DNA from: Anaerolineae bacterium
Lineage (GTDB): Bacteria; Chloroflexota; Anaerolineae; Promineifilales; Promineifilaceae
Assembly (NCBI GenBank): GCA_015486215.1
Contig: WFSA01000187.1
Location: 1-32,888 of the forward strand
Direction of reading: 5' to 3'
Length of the DNA: 32,888 nucleotides
The position numbers were made by a program, and so were the translations under genes. This document shows positions 19,662 through 27,202 of this stretch, piece by piece (position 1 is the first letter of the stretch; every line of letters starts with the position of its first letter). The notes under the pieces are model-generated. The model did no database searches, had not been told where the DNA came from, and saw nothing but the letters and a program-made list of their open reading frames with translations.

Positions 19662-21827
19662 ATGTTATCCAAACGAAACCTTGCTGTACTGTTGATGCTG
19701 CTGTTGAGCATGTTGTTTGTTGCTTGCGGTGGTGATACAGAAGAAACGGCCGTTGAAGAATCACCAGCGGCAGTTGAAGAAGCACCCGCAGAGGATGCAC
19801 CCGCAGAGGAAGCACCCGCAGAGGAAGCACCCGCAGAAGAAGTTGCCCCTGCTGTCGAAGGCGACTGTGGTGATGAAGGCGTGTTCTGTGTTGGCCTCGT
19901 CACTGACGTTGGCGAAATTGATGATAAATCCTTCAACCAATCCGCTTGGGAAGGCGTATTACGCGCCCAAGAGGAATTAGGCGCACAGGTTGATTATATC
20001 GAAACTGGCGATGCAAAAGATTACGCATCCAACATCAGTTTATTTGCTGAGAACGGATACAATGTCATTGTCACCGTTGGTTTTGCGATGGGCGAAGCGA
20101 CTGCCGTAGCCGCATCCGAATACCCTGACATCACCTTCATCGGTGTTGACCAATTCCAAGGCTGGGCATTCGATGATGATACCAGCAATGACATCCCCAA
20201 TCTCTCTGGCCTCATTTTCCACGAAGAGCAATCTGGCTTCTTGGCCGGCGCATTAGCCGCAATGATGACTGAAACAGGCAAAGTTGGCGCAGTGTTAGGC
20301 ACAGACCTCGTTCCCCCCGTTGTCAATTTCAAAGAAGGGTACGAAGCAGGCGCACTATACATAAATCCTGATATCGAACTGATCTCCACCTTCCACCCTG
20401 GCGGTATGGATGTTGCGTTCACCGATCCAGAATGGGGCGCGACGACAGCACGCCAAGCGTTGGATCAAGGGGTTGATGTTATCTTTGGTGCCGGCGGTAA
20501 AACGGGCAATGGCGCATTGATTGAAGTGGCAGCCGAAGAAGGTGCACTTTGCATCGGTGTTGATTCTGACCAATGGGAAACTGTTCCCGAAGCACATAAC
20601 TGCCTCATCTCCAGCGCGATGAAACTCATCATGCCCGGCGTGTTTGACCTTGTAAGTGCTGCCAGAAATGGCTCTTTTGAAGCTGGCAATTTCTTCGGTG
20701 GCTCTGGCTTAGCCGATTTCCATGATTTTGCTGATATGGTTCCGCAAGAAGTGAAAGATGAGCTGGAAGCGATTGATGTTGGTTTGAAAGACGGCTCCAT
20801 CATTCCCGGCGAAACAGTACGCATGGATGCCCCCGACATGCCCGAAGAAAGCGTTGTGGCCGTTATGGATGGCGAATGTGGCGAAGAAGGCGTTTTCTGT
20901 GTTGGTCTTGTGACTGATGTTGGCGAAATCGACGACAAATCCTTCAATCAATCCGCTTGGGAAGGCGCATTACGCGCCCAAGAGGAATTAGGCGCACAGG
21001 TTGATTATATTGAAACTGGCGACGCAAAAGATTACGCCTCTAATATCGCCTTGTTTGCCGAGGGTGACTACAACGTCATCGTGACGGTTGGCTTTGCGAT
21101 GGGCGAAGCGACTGCTGCTGCCGCCGTGGAATATCCCGAGATCAATTTTATTGGTGTTGACCAATTCCAAGGCTGGGCATTTGATGACGATACTAGCAAC
21201 GACATCCCCAACCTTATCGGTCTGATCTTCCACGAAGACCAATCTGGCTTCTTGGCTGGCGCATTGGCCGCGATGATGACCGAAAGTGGCAAAATTGGTG
21301 CTGTGTTAGGCACAGACCTCGTTCCCCCCGTTGTAGCGTTCAAGGAAGGGTACGAAGCGGGTGCATTGTATATCAATCCTGATATTGAATTGATCTCCAC
21401 CTTCCACCCTGGCGGTATGGATGTTGCTTTCACCGACCCAGAATGGGGCGCGACGACAGCACGCCAAGCGTTGGATCAAGGGGTTGATGTTATCTTTGGT
21501 GCCGGCGGTAAAACGGGCAATGGCGCATTGATTGAAGTGGCAGCCGAAGAAGGCGCACTTTGCATTGGTGTTGATTCTGACCAATGGGAAACTGTCCCTG
21601 AAGCACATAACTGCCTCATCTCCAGCGCGATGAAATTGATCACGCCCGGCGTGTTCAACCTCGTGAATGATTCTCTGCAAGGCTCTTTTGCAGCAGGCAA
21701 CTACTTCGGCGGTTCTGGTTTAGCTCCATTCCACGACTTTGACGATGCTATTCCGCAAGATGTGAAAGATAAATTGGAAGCGATTGATGCTGGTTTGAAA
21801 GATGGCTCTATCGAAACTGGATATTAA
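19662..21827 (+). CDS. BMP/PnrA-family nucleoside-binding lipoprotein with two tandem binding domains
   Basis: This 721-aa lipoprotein has a signal peptide with lipobox LFVACGG (lipidated Cys22), then an acidic Ala/Glu/Pro linker encoded by 15-bp tandem repeats (19784-19845). Two complete BMP (PnrA/Med-like) domains follow, at about residues 67-403 and 404-721. Both carry GVFCVGLVTDVGEIDDKSFN, VIVTVGFAMGEATA, FIGVDQFQGWAFDDDTSNDI, QSGFLAGALAAMMTE and VIFGAGGKTGNGALIEVAAE. The repeat period is exactly 1011 bp (337 codons) and parts are almost identical in DNA. Known BMP proteins have one domain and bind purine nucleosides for an ABC importer; no such importer is adjacent. ATG 19662 has AAAGGAG and AAGG upstream. 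Only the linker contains an ACGGCCGT site. Confidence 0.93.
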   Translation: MLSKRNLAVLLMLLLSMLFVACGGDTEETAVEESPAAVEEAPAEDAPAEEAPAEEAPAEEVAPAVEGDCGDEGVFCVGLVTDVGEIDDKSFNQSAWEGVLRAQEELGAQVDYIETGDAKDYASNISLFAENGYNVIVTVGFAMGEATAVAASEYPDITFIGVDQFQGWAFDDDTSNDIPNLSGLIFHEEQSGFLAGALAAMMTETGKVGAVLGTDLVPPVVNFKEGYEAGALYINPDIELISTFHPGGMDVAFTDPEWGATTARQALDQGVDVIFGAGGKTGNGALIEVAAEEGALCIGVDSDQWETVPEAHNCLISSAMKLIMPGVFDLVSAARNGSFEAGNFFGGSGLADFHDFADMVPQEVKDELEAIDVGLKDGSIIPGETVRMDAPDMPEESVVAVMDGECGEEGVFCVGLVTDVGEIDDKSFNQSAWEGALRAQEELGAQVDYIETGDAKDYASNIALFAEGDYNVIVTVGFAMGEATAAAAVEYPEINFIGVDQFQGWAFDDDTSNDIPNLIGLIFHEDQSGFLAGALAAMMTESGKIGAVLGTDLVPPVVAFKEGYEAGALYINPDIELISTFHPGGMDVAFTDPEWGATTARQALDQGVDVIFGAGGKTGNGALIEVAAEEGALCIGVDSDQWETVPEAHNCLISSAMKLITPGVFNLVNDSLQGSFAAGNYFGGSGLAPFHDFDDAIPQDVKDKLEAIDAGLKDGSIETGY

Positions 21828-21841
21828 AAATTGTTCTTTTA

Positions 21842-21872
21842 GATAGTCAGCTTCTTTGAGAAGTTGGCTATC
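21842..21872 (+). promoter_or_regulatory. Hairpin after the BMP gene
   Basis: GATAGTCAGCTTCT pairs with AGAAGTTGGCTATC (12 of 14) around a short loop, just downstream of the stop codon. It precedes the strong terminator and may protect the 3' end of the mRNA. Confidence 0.5.
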
Positions 21873-21880
21873 ATGGAACA

Positions 21881-21919
21881 AAAAAAAGCGTTGCACAGGT
21901 ATTGTGCAACGCTTTTTTT
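21881..21919. terminator. Intrinsic, probably bidirectional terminator
   Basis: An A-run (21881-21887), stem GCGTTGCACA (21888-21897), 5-nt loop, complementary TGTGCAACGC (21903-21912) and a T-run of seven. It ends the BMP-protein transcript on the + strand, and the A-run allows function for transcripts from the right as well. Confidence 0.9.
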
Positions 21920-21979
21920 GTATCTTCTTAAAAAAATTGAGGGTATGAGTACAGCAGATTTGGAAAAGAATAGATTGAC

Positions 21980-22099
21980 GTAACTACTCAGCCTATCAAT
22001 TATTTCACCACAAAGAAACAAAGATCACGAAGAAAATCTTAAAAAACTTCGTGTTCTTCGTGTTTTTGCGGTGAATTTGGACAATGGCTGAGTAGTTAG
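21980..22099. mobile_element. Family D 120-bp MITE
   Basis: Ends GTAACTACTCAGCC and GGCTGAGTAGTTAG are inverted repeats (13 of 14), with a perfect 8-bp target duplication AGATTGAC (21972-21979 and 22100-22107). The interior is a second inverted repeat (TTCACCACAAAG / TTTTTGCGGTGAA, and CACGAAGAA / TTCTTCGTG). The first 12 bases match the end of family A (GTATCTTCTCAG) at 10 positions. No ORF. Confidence 0.87.
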
Positions 22100-22228
22100 A
22101 GATTGACTTGACTGGCGCAATTTGTTCCTTTCTTCATTTGTTGTACTCACCCGGATATATTGAGATATTATCTTTTTTTGTTGGTTGTTGTAAACGGCCG
22201 TTTCTCTCATCAAAATCATGGGCATGTT

Positions 22229-22290
22229 GGCATGGTTCATTTTGTGCGGAATGATTTTTACAATTTAAGGGCGACCCAGCGGGTCGCTTC
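22229..22290 (+). mobile_element. Family C-type element, left-end fragment
   Basis: GGCATGGTTCATTTTGTGCG, then ATGATTTTTACA and GGGCGACCCAGCGGGTCGC, matches the left part of the family C MITE. The right half is missing, and the fragment stops just before the rsmA stop codon. The remaining 22108-22228 sequence shows no gene, only one ACGGCCGT at 22195. Confidence 0.65.
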
Positions 22291-22296
22291 CTGCTC

Positions 22297-23109
22297 TTAC
22301 ATCATCACTTCATACAACTGCACCCATTCAGAAATGGAGAGGGATTGGGCGCGGCGGCTGGGGGCGATACGCGCTTTTTCCATTTTTGCGATGATTTGTT
22401 CACGGGGGAAGCCTAAGGCACGCAGGTTTTTTTGTAATTGTTTTCGTTTTTGAGCGAAACCGACTTTGACCAAACGGAAAAATTTCTTTTCGTCGACAGT
22501 GCTGGTATCAACGGCCGTTTCCCCCATCAAATCAATCAGCAGAACGGCGGAATCCACTTTAGGGCGCGGCCAGAACGCGCCCGCTTTGATCGTATCCACG
22601 ATGGACACCTGTCCGTAAAATTGCACGCTGACCGCTAACATACTCATCTGGGGCGGAACGGCCGTTATCCGTTCGGCCACCTCTTTTTGCATAGTCAACA
22701 CCATGCGGGAAGGTTTGGGCGTGCTGCCCAAAAGGTGGCGTAAGATCGCCCCAGTGATGTAATATGGCACATTGGCGATCACTTTATACGGTTTTGTGAA
22801 ATATTCTGCTGGATTTTCCGTCAAAATATCACCGTGTACGATGGTGACTGTATCGCAGGGGCTGAGTTCATTTTGCAAAATGGGGATGAGACGATTATCT
22901 AGTTCAACGGCCGTTACCGATGCCGCTTCTTGAGCCAGCACGATAGTCAACGCCCCGATACCCGCCCCAATTTCCAGTACATTGTCAACGGCCGTTACCT
23001 CGCCCGCGCTCACAATACGGCGCAAAATCCCCTCATCAAACAAAAAATTTTGCCCCAAACTCTTCTTTGGCAAAATCTGGTGATACTTCAAAATCTCTTT
23101 TGGATGCAA
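22297..23109 (-). CDS. rsmA: 16S rRNA (adenine1518-N6/adenine1519-N6)-dimethyltransferase
   Basis: This 270-aa enzyme (KsgA) dimethylates two adjacent adenines in the 3' hairpin of 16S rRNA with S-adenosylmethionine, late in 30S assembly. Motifs are the N-terminal KKSLGQNFL, the SAM-binding VLEIGAGIGALTIVLA, VELDNRLIPIL, GDILTE, and the catalytic NVPYYIT (about residues 114-120). The C-terminal domain has FWPRPKVDSAVLLID and FAQKRKQLQKNLRALG. The start appears to be TTG 23109, with AAGGAG at 23116-23121 spaced six bases upstream; that sequence lies at the edge of a family B element. Confidence 0.95.
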   Translation of the reverse strand: MHPKEILKYHQILPKKSLGQNFLFDEGILRRIVSAGEVTAVDNVLEIGAGIGALTIVLAQEAASVTAVELDNRLIPILQNELSPCDTVTIVHGDILTENPAEYFTKPYKVIANVPYYITGAILRHLLGSTPKPSRMVLTMQKEVAERITAVPPQMSMLAVSVQFYGQVSIVDTIKAGAFWPRPKVDSAVLLIDLMGETAVDTSTVDEKKFFRLVKVGFAQKRKQLQKNLRALGFPREQIIAKMEKARIAPSRRAQSLSISEWVQLYEVMM

Positions 23110-23122
23110 AACACTCTCCTTA

Positions 23123-23212
23123 GGGAAGGTTCGTTTTTAACTTTGGACTTTCAGGTGACAGGCACTTGCCAAGTGCCTGTCACCTTGGCCACAGTTATTT
23201 ATGAGTTTTCCC
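23123..23212 (+). mobile_element. Family B 90-bp element, copy 3
   Basis: 90-bp element flanked by TTA (23120-23122 and 23213-23215), almost identical to the copies at 7899 and 14839. Its left edge forms part of the rsmA Shine-Dalgarno sequence on the minus strand (CCCTAAGGAG). Confidence 0.87.
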
Positions 23213-23271
23213 TTAACAATTAGCAATGAACAATGAACAATTAGGAACGAGGATTTATTTAACCACCGAAG

Positions 23272-23534
23272 TTGTCATTCCCGCCCCCATCCCCACCTTC
23301 GTGAGGACAGGCACTTCATGAGGGTAAACTCTTTTAGGCGGGAATCCAACGTCTTCTCAATAAATCGTGGACAAGAGTTGACAAATTTCATCAGCACTTT
23401 ATTTTACATGAGTATCATTAGGAAAATTTGTCAAGTCTCCCCAGAATAATAAGAAGATACGGAATCCACTCCTCGAAAACATATGGATTCCCGTCTTCAC
23501 GGAGCCTGCCCTCACGAAGGTGGGGGAATGACAA
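23272..23534. mobile_element. GTCATTCCC-type inverted-repeat element, interrupted by a MITE
   Basis: TTGTCATTCCC (23272-23282) and GGGAATGACAA (23524-23534) are exact inverted ends. Inner arms CCACCTTCGTGAGG and CCTCACGAAGGTGG also pair. The family A copy 6 sits in the middle. Removing it leaves ~143 bp. I see no clear target duplication. With family B copy 3 it fills the 23110-23578 gap; no gene is visible there. Confidence 0.7.
23349..23460 (-). mobile_element. Family A 112-bp MITE, copy 6
   Basis: 112-bp copy in reverse orientation inside the GTCATTCCC element, with perfect 8-bp target duplication GGAATCCA (23341-23348 and 23461-23468). Its outer four bases on the left are altered (ACGTCTTCTC). 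Confidence 0.88.
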
Positions 23535-23578
23535 ATGTGTAATTATTTTTCATGAATGGCCTTATTAATTGTTCATTA

Positions 23579-24991
23579 TTACGGTAGTCCTTCGGGGATC
23601 AAATAGTTGATGTCTTCTGCGGGCGGCACGGGGGTCAGCCAATAGACCATTCGTGAACCCGACCACGCTTCGTATGCGTCTTCATCGAACCCTAAATCAA
23701 CCCAACGGCCGTGAATTCCCCCGCCTGTATCGCCCACAAAGCCGATGCCGTATCCGTCGATATATAATTCTGATAAAAATGGCACTACAGAGCGGTCTAC
23801 GCCGACAACGCCCTTGCCCGCCATCTGTCCGCTGGCGGTGATGCCATATGCTGGATCATCAGGCTCTTTGCCTGATGTTGCCGCCGTGTAAGACGTTACC
23901 CGCATTTCCATTTTGCGCCAATACTCACGCGCCCCTTGCTCTGTCTCCACTACGCCGATCTCGATTCGCGTGCCGTAGCCGATAATTTCATTTACAGGCT
24001 CAACTTCTACCCATTCGCCATCTATCGTTTCGCTGACCTGCACCCCGTTTTCGTACTGAATCCGAATCCGTTGGCGTTGAATACCAGCCGATCCCGTGCT
24101 GATCATCGCTTTTGTGTCAATGAGCAGATCTGCACCCGCCTGCCAAATCGTTTGATATGGGATGGGTGTATCTTCTATCCGAAAATCTTCTGTCACGCGC
24201 ACGACTACAATGTCGCTATGGGGCGTGATTGGTGTATCGGCGGCAGGACGGCTGAAATCTTCGCCGGTAAGTGTGATGCCCGCCTCTGCCAATGCGTCTG
24301 ATACGAGGCCGCCGTGTGTGTTGGTCTGGATAATCGTGTCATCAACGTAGATGGCCAGGGGGATGGCATGCTGGACAACGATTTCCATGTCGGGAGCGAG
24401 TGGGCGGTCGAGCGGCGGTTCTATGCCATCTGCGGGGCGGATGATGATGCCCGCTTCATCTAATGCGTCGCCGACGGTGGCGGCGTTGGTGCGGATGGTC
24501 TGATGATTTTGTCCATCACGGATGACGACTGTGTTAAAACGGCCGATCTCAATCAGATCAGGCAGGGGGGTGAACGCAATGGCGTTTAATTTGAGACGAC
24601 GGCCGTCGGCATATATCTCATCACTCCTTCCCAATGTGATACTGTTCTCGTGCAGGAATGTGCCGATGTTGTTCTCAGCCGTCCAAATAATGCGTGACTC
24701 GTCTTTTGTTCGTATAGTGACGGGGATGGCGCGTTGAATCTGAATGGGGGTGACGGTATCGGGCGGGGCGGAAAGGGCGGGCTGGACAATATCCTCATCG
24801 CGTAGGCTGATCATCACGCTGTCAAGCAGGTCGGCGTTGGTTTTGTACTTGCCAACTGCCGTTATCTGTTCATCCCCATCATAAATGATGTACTCTGGCG
24901 GCTTTATGGAACGGGAAACGGCCGTTAGCAGACTTAACACTCCAAGAATCGCTAATAAAACGGCCGTTATACGTTTTCCAGATAATTGCAT
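23579..24991 (-). CDS. Secreted DUF348/G5/3D-domain protein
   Basis: A 470-aa exported protein with one N-terminal membrane segment (ITAVLLAILGVLSLLTAV). Ubiquitin-like DUF348 repeats follow (for example TVVIRDGQNHQTIRTNAATV, LAIYVDDTIIQTNTHGGLVS). A G5 domain comes next (QRQRIRIQYENGVQVSETID to IIGYGTRIEIG), then a C-terminal 3D domain of the RlpA/MltA double-psi type: MRVTSYTAATSGKEPDDPAY, GVVGVDRSVVPFLSELYIDG, VGDTGGGIHGRWVDLGFD with Asp residues of the 3D motif. This layout is that of YabE/Rpf-like cell-wall proteins, probably acting on peptidoglycan. I chose ATG 24991 because the frame upstream to 25057 runs toward the SRP RNA gene and has no signal character. Confidence 0.88.
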   Translation of the reverse strand: MQLSGKRITAVLLAILGVLSLLTAVSRSIKPPEYIIYDGDEQITAVGKYKTNADLLDSVMISLRDEDIVQPALSAPPDTVTPIQIQRAIPVTIRTKDESRIIWTAENNIGTFLHENSITLGRSDEIYADGRRLKLNAIAFTPLPDLIEIGRFNTVVIRDGQNHQTIRTNAATVGDALDEAGIIIRPADGIEPPLDRPLAPDMEIVVQHAIPLAIYVDDTIIQTNTHGGLVSDALAEAGITLTGEDFSRPAADTPITPHSDIVVVRVTEDFRIEDTPIPYQTIWQAGADLLIDTKAMISTGSAGIQRQRIRIQYENGVQVSETIDGEWVEVEPVNEIIGYGTRIEIGVVETEQGAREYWRKMEMRVTSYTAATSGKEPDDPAYGITASGQMAGKGVVGVDRSVVPFLSELYIDGYGIGFVGDTGGGIHGRWVDLGFDEDAYEAWSGSRMVYWLTPVPPAEDINYLIPEGLP

Positions 24992-25073
24992 ATGAGAAAA
25001 ATAGGGGGAAGGAGAGTTCGATGTGGAGACAGTTCTAGCTCTGCCTTTACACGCCAACTTGATATAAACATGG

Positions 25074-25188
25074 AACCGATAGCCAGCAGGTTGATCTGGA
25101 CACCCGAAGGGGAAATCTTAGTGCTGCTTCCTTCCGGACCTGACACGGTTCGATAGCCTTCGCCGCCAGGGACCCACTGATTATCGGT
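25074..25188 (-). ncRNA. ffs: Small bacterial signal recognition particle RNA (4.5S-like)
   Basis: The minus strand contains the invariant SRP helix 8 sequence GTCAGGTCCGGAAGGAAGCA (complement of about 25125-25144), including the GGAA tetraloop and the asymmetric-loop bases bound by Ffh. The ends pair (ACCGATAATCAGTGG at the 5' side with CTGCTGGCTATCGGTT at the 3' side), giving a hairpin of about 115 nt. This is the small form without an Alu domain. The boundaries are estimated from pairing and may be off by several bases. Confidence 0.93.
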
Positions 25189-25218
25189 CTCATATCTATA
25201 TCAATTGTTAATGGGGCA

Positions 25219-25247
25219 ATTATCAATGAATAATGAACAATTGTCAA
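25219..25247 (-). promoter_or_regulatory. Possible sigma-70 promoter for ffs
   Basis: On the minus strand TTGACA (25247-25242), 17 bp, then GATAAT (25224-25219), about 30 bp before the predicted RNA 5' end. The surrounding DNA is the AT-rich AATGAATAATGAACAATTG repeat, so a chance match is quite possible. Confidence 0.35.
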
Positions 25248-25257
25248 TTATCCATTA

Positions 25258-25761
25258 TCAATTAAATATACTAAACCGCTCGGGGCCGCGATCTAGTTCC
25301 CATGGATAGATCATGTACGCATCGGTGATGGCGGCGTAATAGGTGGGAGATTTGCTGGGATAAAGAGAGGTGGTCGGTTTGTAATGGAGGACGCATGTTT
25401 CGGGTGTGCCGCCAGCGGCGGCGATGCGATTGGCGACGGTGATGCTGTTGCGCCCTTTTGTCCACACATCATCCACAACAAGCACGCGGCGGTCACGTAG
25501 CGCGTCATCGGAGGGGAATTCGATAAATTCGGGGATGGCGTACCGTATCTGTTCAGGATCGTGCATGCCGGGAAAATCGGCTGGAAAACGAACAGATGCG
25601 GTGAGGATGTAGGTGATGTTTAACGCTTCGGCCAAGAAGCCGCCAGGGATCATGCCTCCGCGCGTGATGACGACCATAGAATCAAAACGGCCGTGTATCT
25701 GCGGCACTAAATAATCAATCAATTTATCTACATCCGACCATGTTAAGACTTCTCGACGCAT
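25258..25761 (-). CDS. Purine-type phosphoribosyltransferase
   Basis: This 167-aa type I phosphoribosyltransferase has the PRPP-binding motif RRVLVVDDVWTKGRN (about 104-118), with the two acidic residues that contact ribose, and the pyrophosphate loop VVITRGGMIPGG. The C-terminal ITDAYMIYPWELDRG resembles xanthine/hypoxanthine-guanine transferases (Gpt/Xpt-like). It would attach a purine base to PRPP to give a nucleotide. ATG 25761 is preceded by GAGG with five-base spacing; the frame upstream to 25872 is unsupported. The exact base is not readable from the sequence. Confidence 0.85.
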   Translation of the reverse strand: MRREVLTWSDVDKLIDYLVPQIHGRFDSMVVITRGGMIPGGFLAEALNITYILTASVRFPADFPGMHDPEQIRYAIPEFIEFPSDDALRDRRVLVVDDVWTKGRNSITVANRIAAAGGTPETCVLHYKPTTSLYPSKSPTYYAAITDAYMIYPWELDRGPERFSIFN

Positions 25762-25788
25762 AATATCCTCAATGTACTCATATAAAAC

Positions 25789-25823
25789 GAAACATCTTTG
25801 CCATAAAATGTGACAAAGATGTT
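25789..25823 (-). promoter_or_regulatory. Hairpin upstream of the phosphoribosyltransferase
   Basis: ACATCTTTG and CAAAGATGT form perfect 9-bp arms, followed on the minus strand by TTTCGTTTT. It lies about 30 bp upstream of the start codon and could be a terminator for an upstream transcript or an attenuator. The rest of 25824-25993 contains only AT-rich repeat vocabulary and no gene. Confidence 0.4.
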
Positions 25824-25993
25824 TAATTTGTTGATTCTTAATTTTGACAAAAGGCGCACATCTGCACGCCAAGCGAAGATGCTACCCGCTCCCTTAAAAT
25901 GTGTCAATAATTAGTGGTGGATAATTAACAATTCGTAATGAATAGTACGTGAAGAATGCACTGTTACTCGTGGTGACGCGAGGTACATACTTA

Positions 25994-26806
25994 CTATTTG
26001 TCGTTTGTTGTTTCCAATGCGCCAATACGTGTCAATTTTTCCTCTAATCCTGCCTCTGTTTCATTCATTCCTATCTCCACATGCGGATAGATGAGCCAGA
26101 CGAGCGACAGGCCGAATAGTGCGCCAGTCGCGGTGCGAATTAATGGCGGACTTTCGCGCAGGGGGAAGATTTTGCCCATTGCGGCCGCAAATCCAATTGC
26201 CGCCGAGCCGTCAAGGGGAGTGGCAAAGTAGCCAAAAAGCTGGCTGAATCCATCCAGCCCGATGGGGACGAGACCAACCAGCAGAAACGCCCATGCAGGC
26301 ATTCCTTTTATGTTGCGACGACGGCGCAATACGCCATAGAGCAAGCCACCGAGCAGAATAAAGCCATAAATGGACATATCACGGGCGCAAAGGGCGGTTT
26401 TGTACCCCATCCGTGAGTTGCCCAAGAATTTGCGGGCGGCTATTGTGAATGCAGCCCAATTAAATTTATTAATGCCGTCAAATTCGGGGATGTCGGGCAT
26501 ATACTCTTCGATGGGTTTGTACGCGCTGTGGGCGATTTCGCGCGGGTAAAAGGGCTGCTCGCCAAATATGAAGATGGATCGGGAGGCCATTTGATGGCAC
26601 ATGGGGCCGTAAATGGTGTAGATAAAACGGGCGGGGGCGACTGCGCCCGCGTTCATAAGAACGGGGGCGAGCAGGGGCAGGCCGACATAAATAGCGACAA
26701 GGAGATTGAAGGCGGCGAGCCAATGTTTGCTTAATAGATAAATTGCTTTATCTAATCCGATGACGATAGCACGCTGTCGGCCTGTGATGGGTTGTTTTTG
26801 TGCCAT
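25994..26806 (-). CDS. DUF2085 integral membrane protein
   Basis: A 270-aa multi-span membrane protein (about five or six segments). The DUF2085 signatures are present: CHQMASRSIFIFGEQPFYP near residues 70-88 and MGYKTALCARDMSIYGFILLGGLLYG, the CxRxxxxYxG-like motif. The function of the family is unknown. ATG 26806 is used here. The longer frame starting at 26848 uses an ATG inside the inverted end of an inserted element (26844-27176), so that start is probably not ancestral. Neither start has a clear ribosome site. Confidence 0.82.
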   Translation of the reverse strand: MAQKQPITGRQRAIVIGLDKAIYLLSKHWLAAFNLLVAIYVGLPLLAPVLMNAGAVAPARFIYTIYGPMCHQMASRSIFIFGEQPFYPREIAHSAYKPIEEYMPDIPEFDGINKFNWAAFTIAARKFLGNSRMGYKTALCARDMSIYGFILLGGLLYGVLRRRRNIKGMPAWAFLLVGLVPIGLDGFSQLFGYFATPLDGSAAIGFAAAMGKIFPLRESPPLIRTATGALFGLSLVWLIYPHVEIGMNETEAGLEEKLTRIGALETTNDK

Positions 26807-26843
26807 AATGAGGTTAAGGTCAATAGACTTGATAGGTTTTTTT

Positions 26844-27176
26844 TGCATGGTTCAAAACGGGATAAATCATCTTTACAGTTTTATAAAATAATGGGACGCG
26901 GATGGGGCGGATTTAACGGATAAACGCAGATTTTTCTTTTTTTATCCGCGTTTATCCATTAAATCCGCGTACGAAGCTATCTATGTTCCATTTTTACGTT
27001 AAGTTATGCAATACTAGTATCTTCTCAGTATTCTGGGGAGACTTGACAAATTTTCCTAATGATACTCGTGTAAAATAAAGTGCTGATGAAATTTGTCAAC
27101 TCTTGTCCACGATTTATTGAGAAGATACCAATACTACTATACTGTAAAGCCGGTTGTTAGTTTTTTGAACCATGTC
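26844..27176. mobile_element. 333-bp family C-related element with a nested MITE
   Basis: The ends TGCATGGTTCAAAA and TTTTTTGAACCATGTC are inverted repeats like those of the 150-bp family C, and a perfect 8-bp target duplication GTTTTTTT flanks it (26836-26843 and 27177-27184). Inside are a 21-bp-arm palindrome (26907-26927 with 26948-26968, GCGGATTTAACGGATAAACG) and the family A copy 7. Without the nested copy and its extra target repeat the element is 213 bp. No ORF; it fills the gap between the DUF2085 and tlpA genes. Confidence 0.8.
27017..27128 (+). mobile_element. Family A 112-bp MITE, copy 7
   Basis: Full-length copy with intact ends and perfect 8-bp target duplication CAATACTA (27009-27016 and 27129-27136), inserted into the 333-bp family C-related element. 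Confidence 0.93.
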
Positions 27177-27202
27177 GTTTTTTTGATAGAGATCTGTCAG
27201 GT

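Noticed and set aside
19784-19845. A CRISPR-like array
   Set aside because: The 15-bp repeats are in frame and encode the Ala-Pro-Ala-Glu-Glu linker of the lipoprotein; there are no spacers.
21920-21929. An eighth family A copy (GTATCTTCTT after the terminator)
   Set aside because: Only ten bases resemble the end; no matching second end or target duplication is found.
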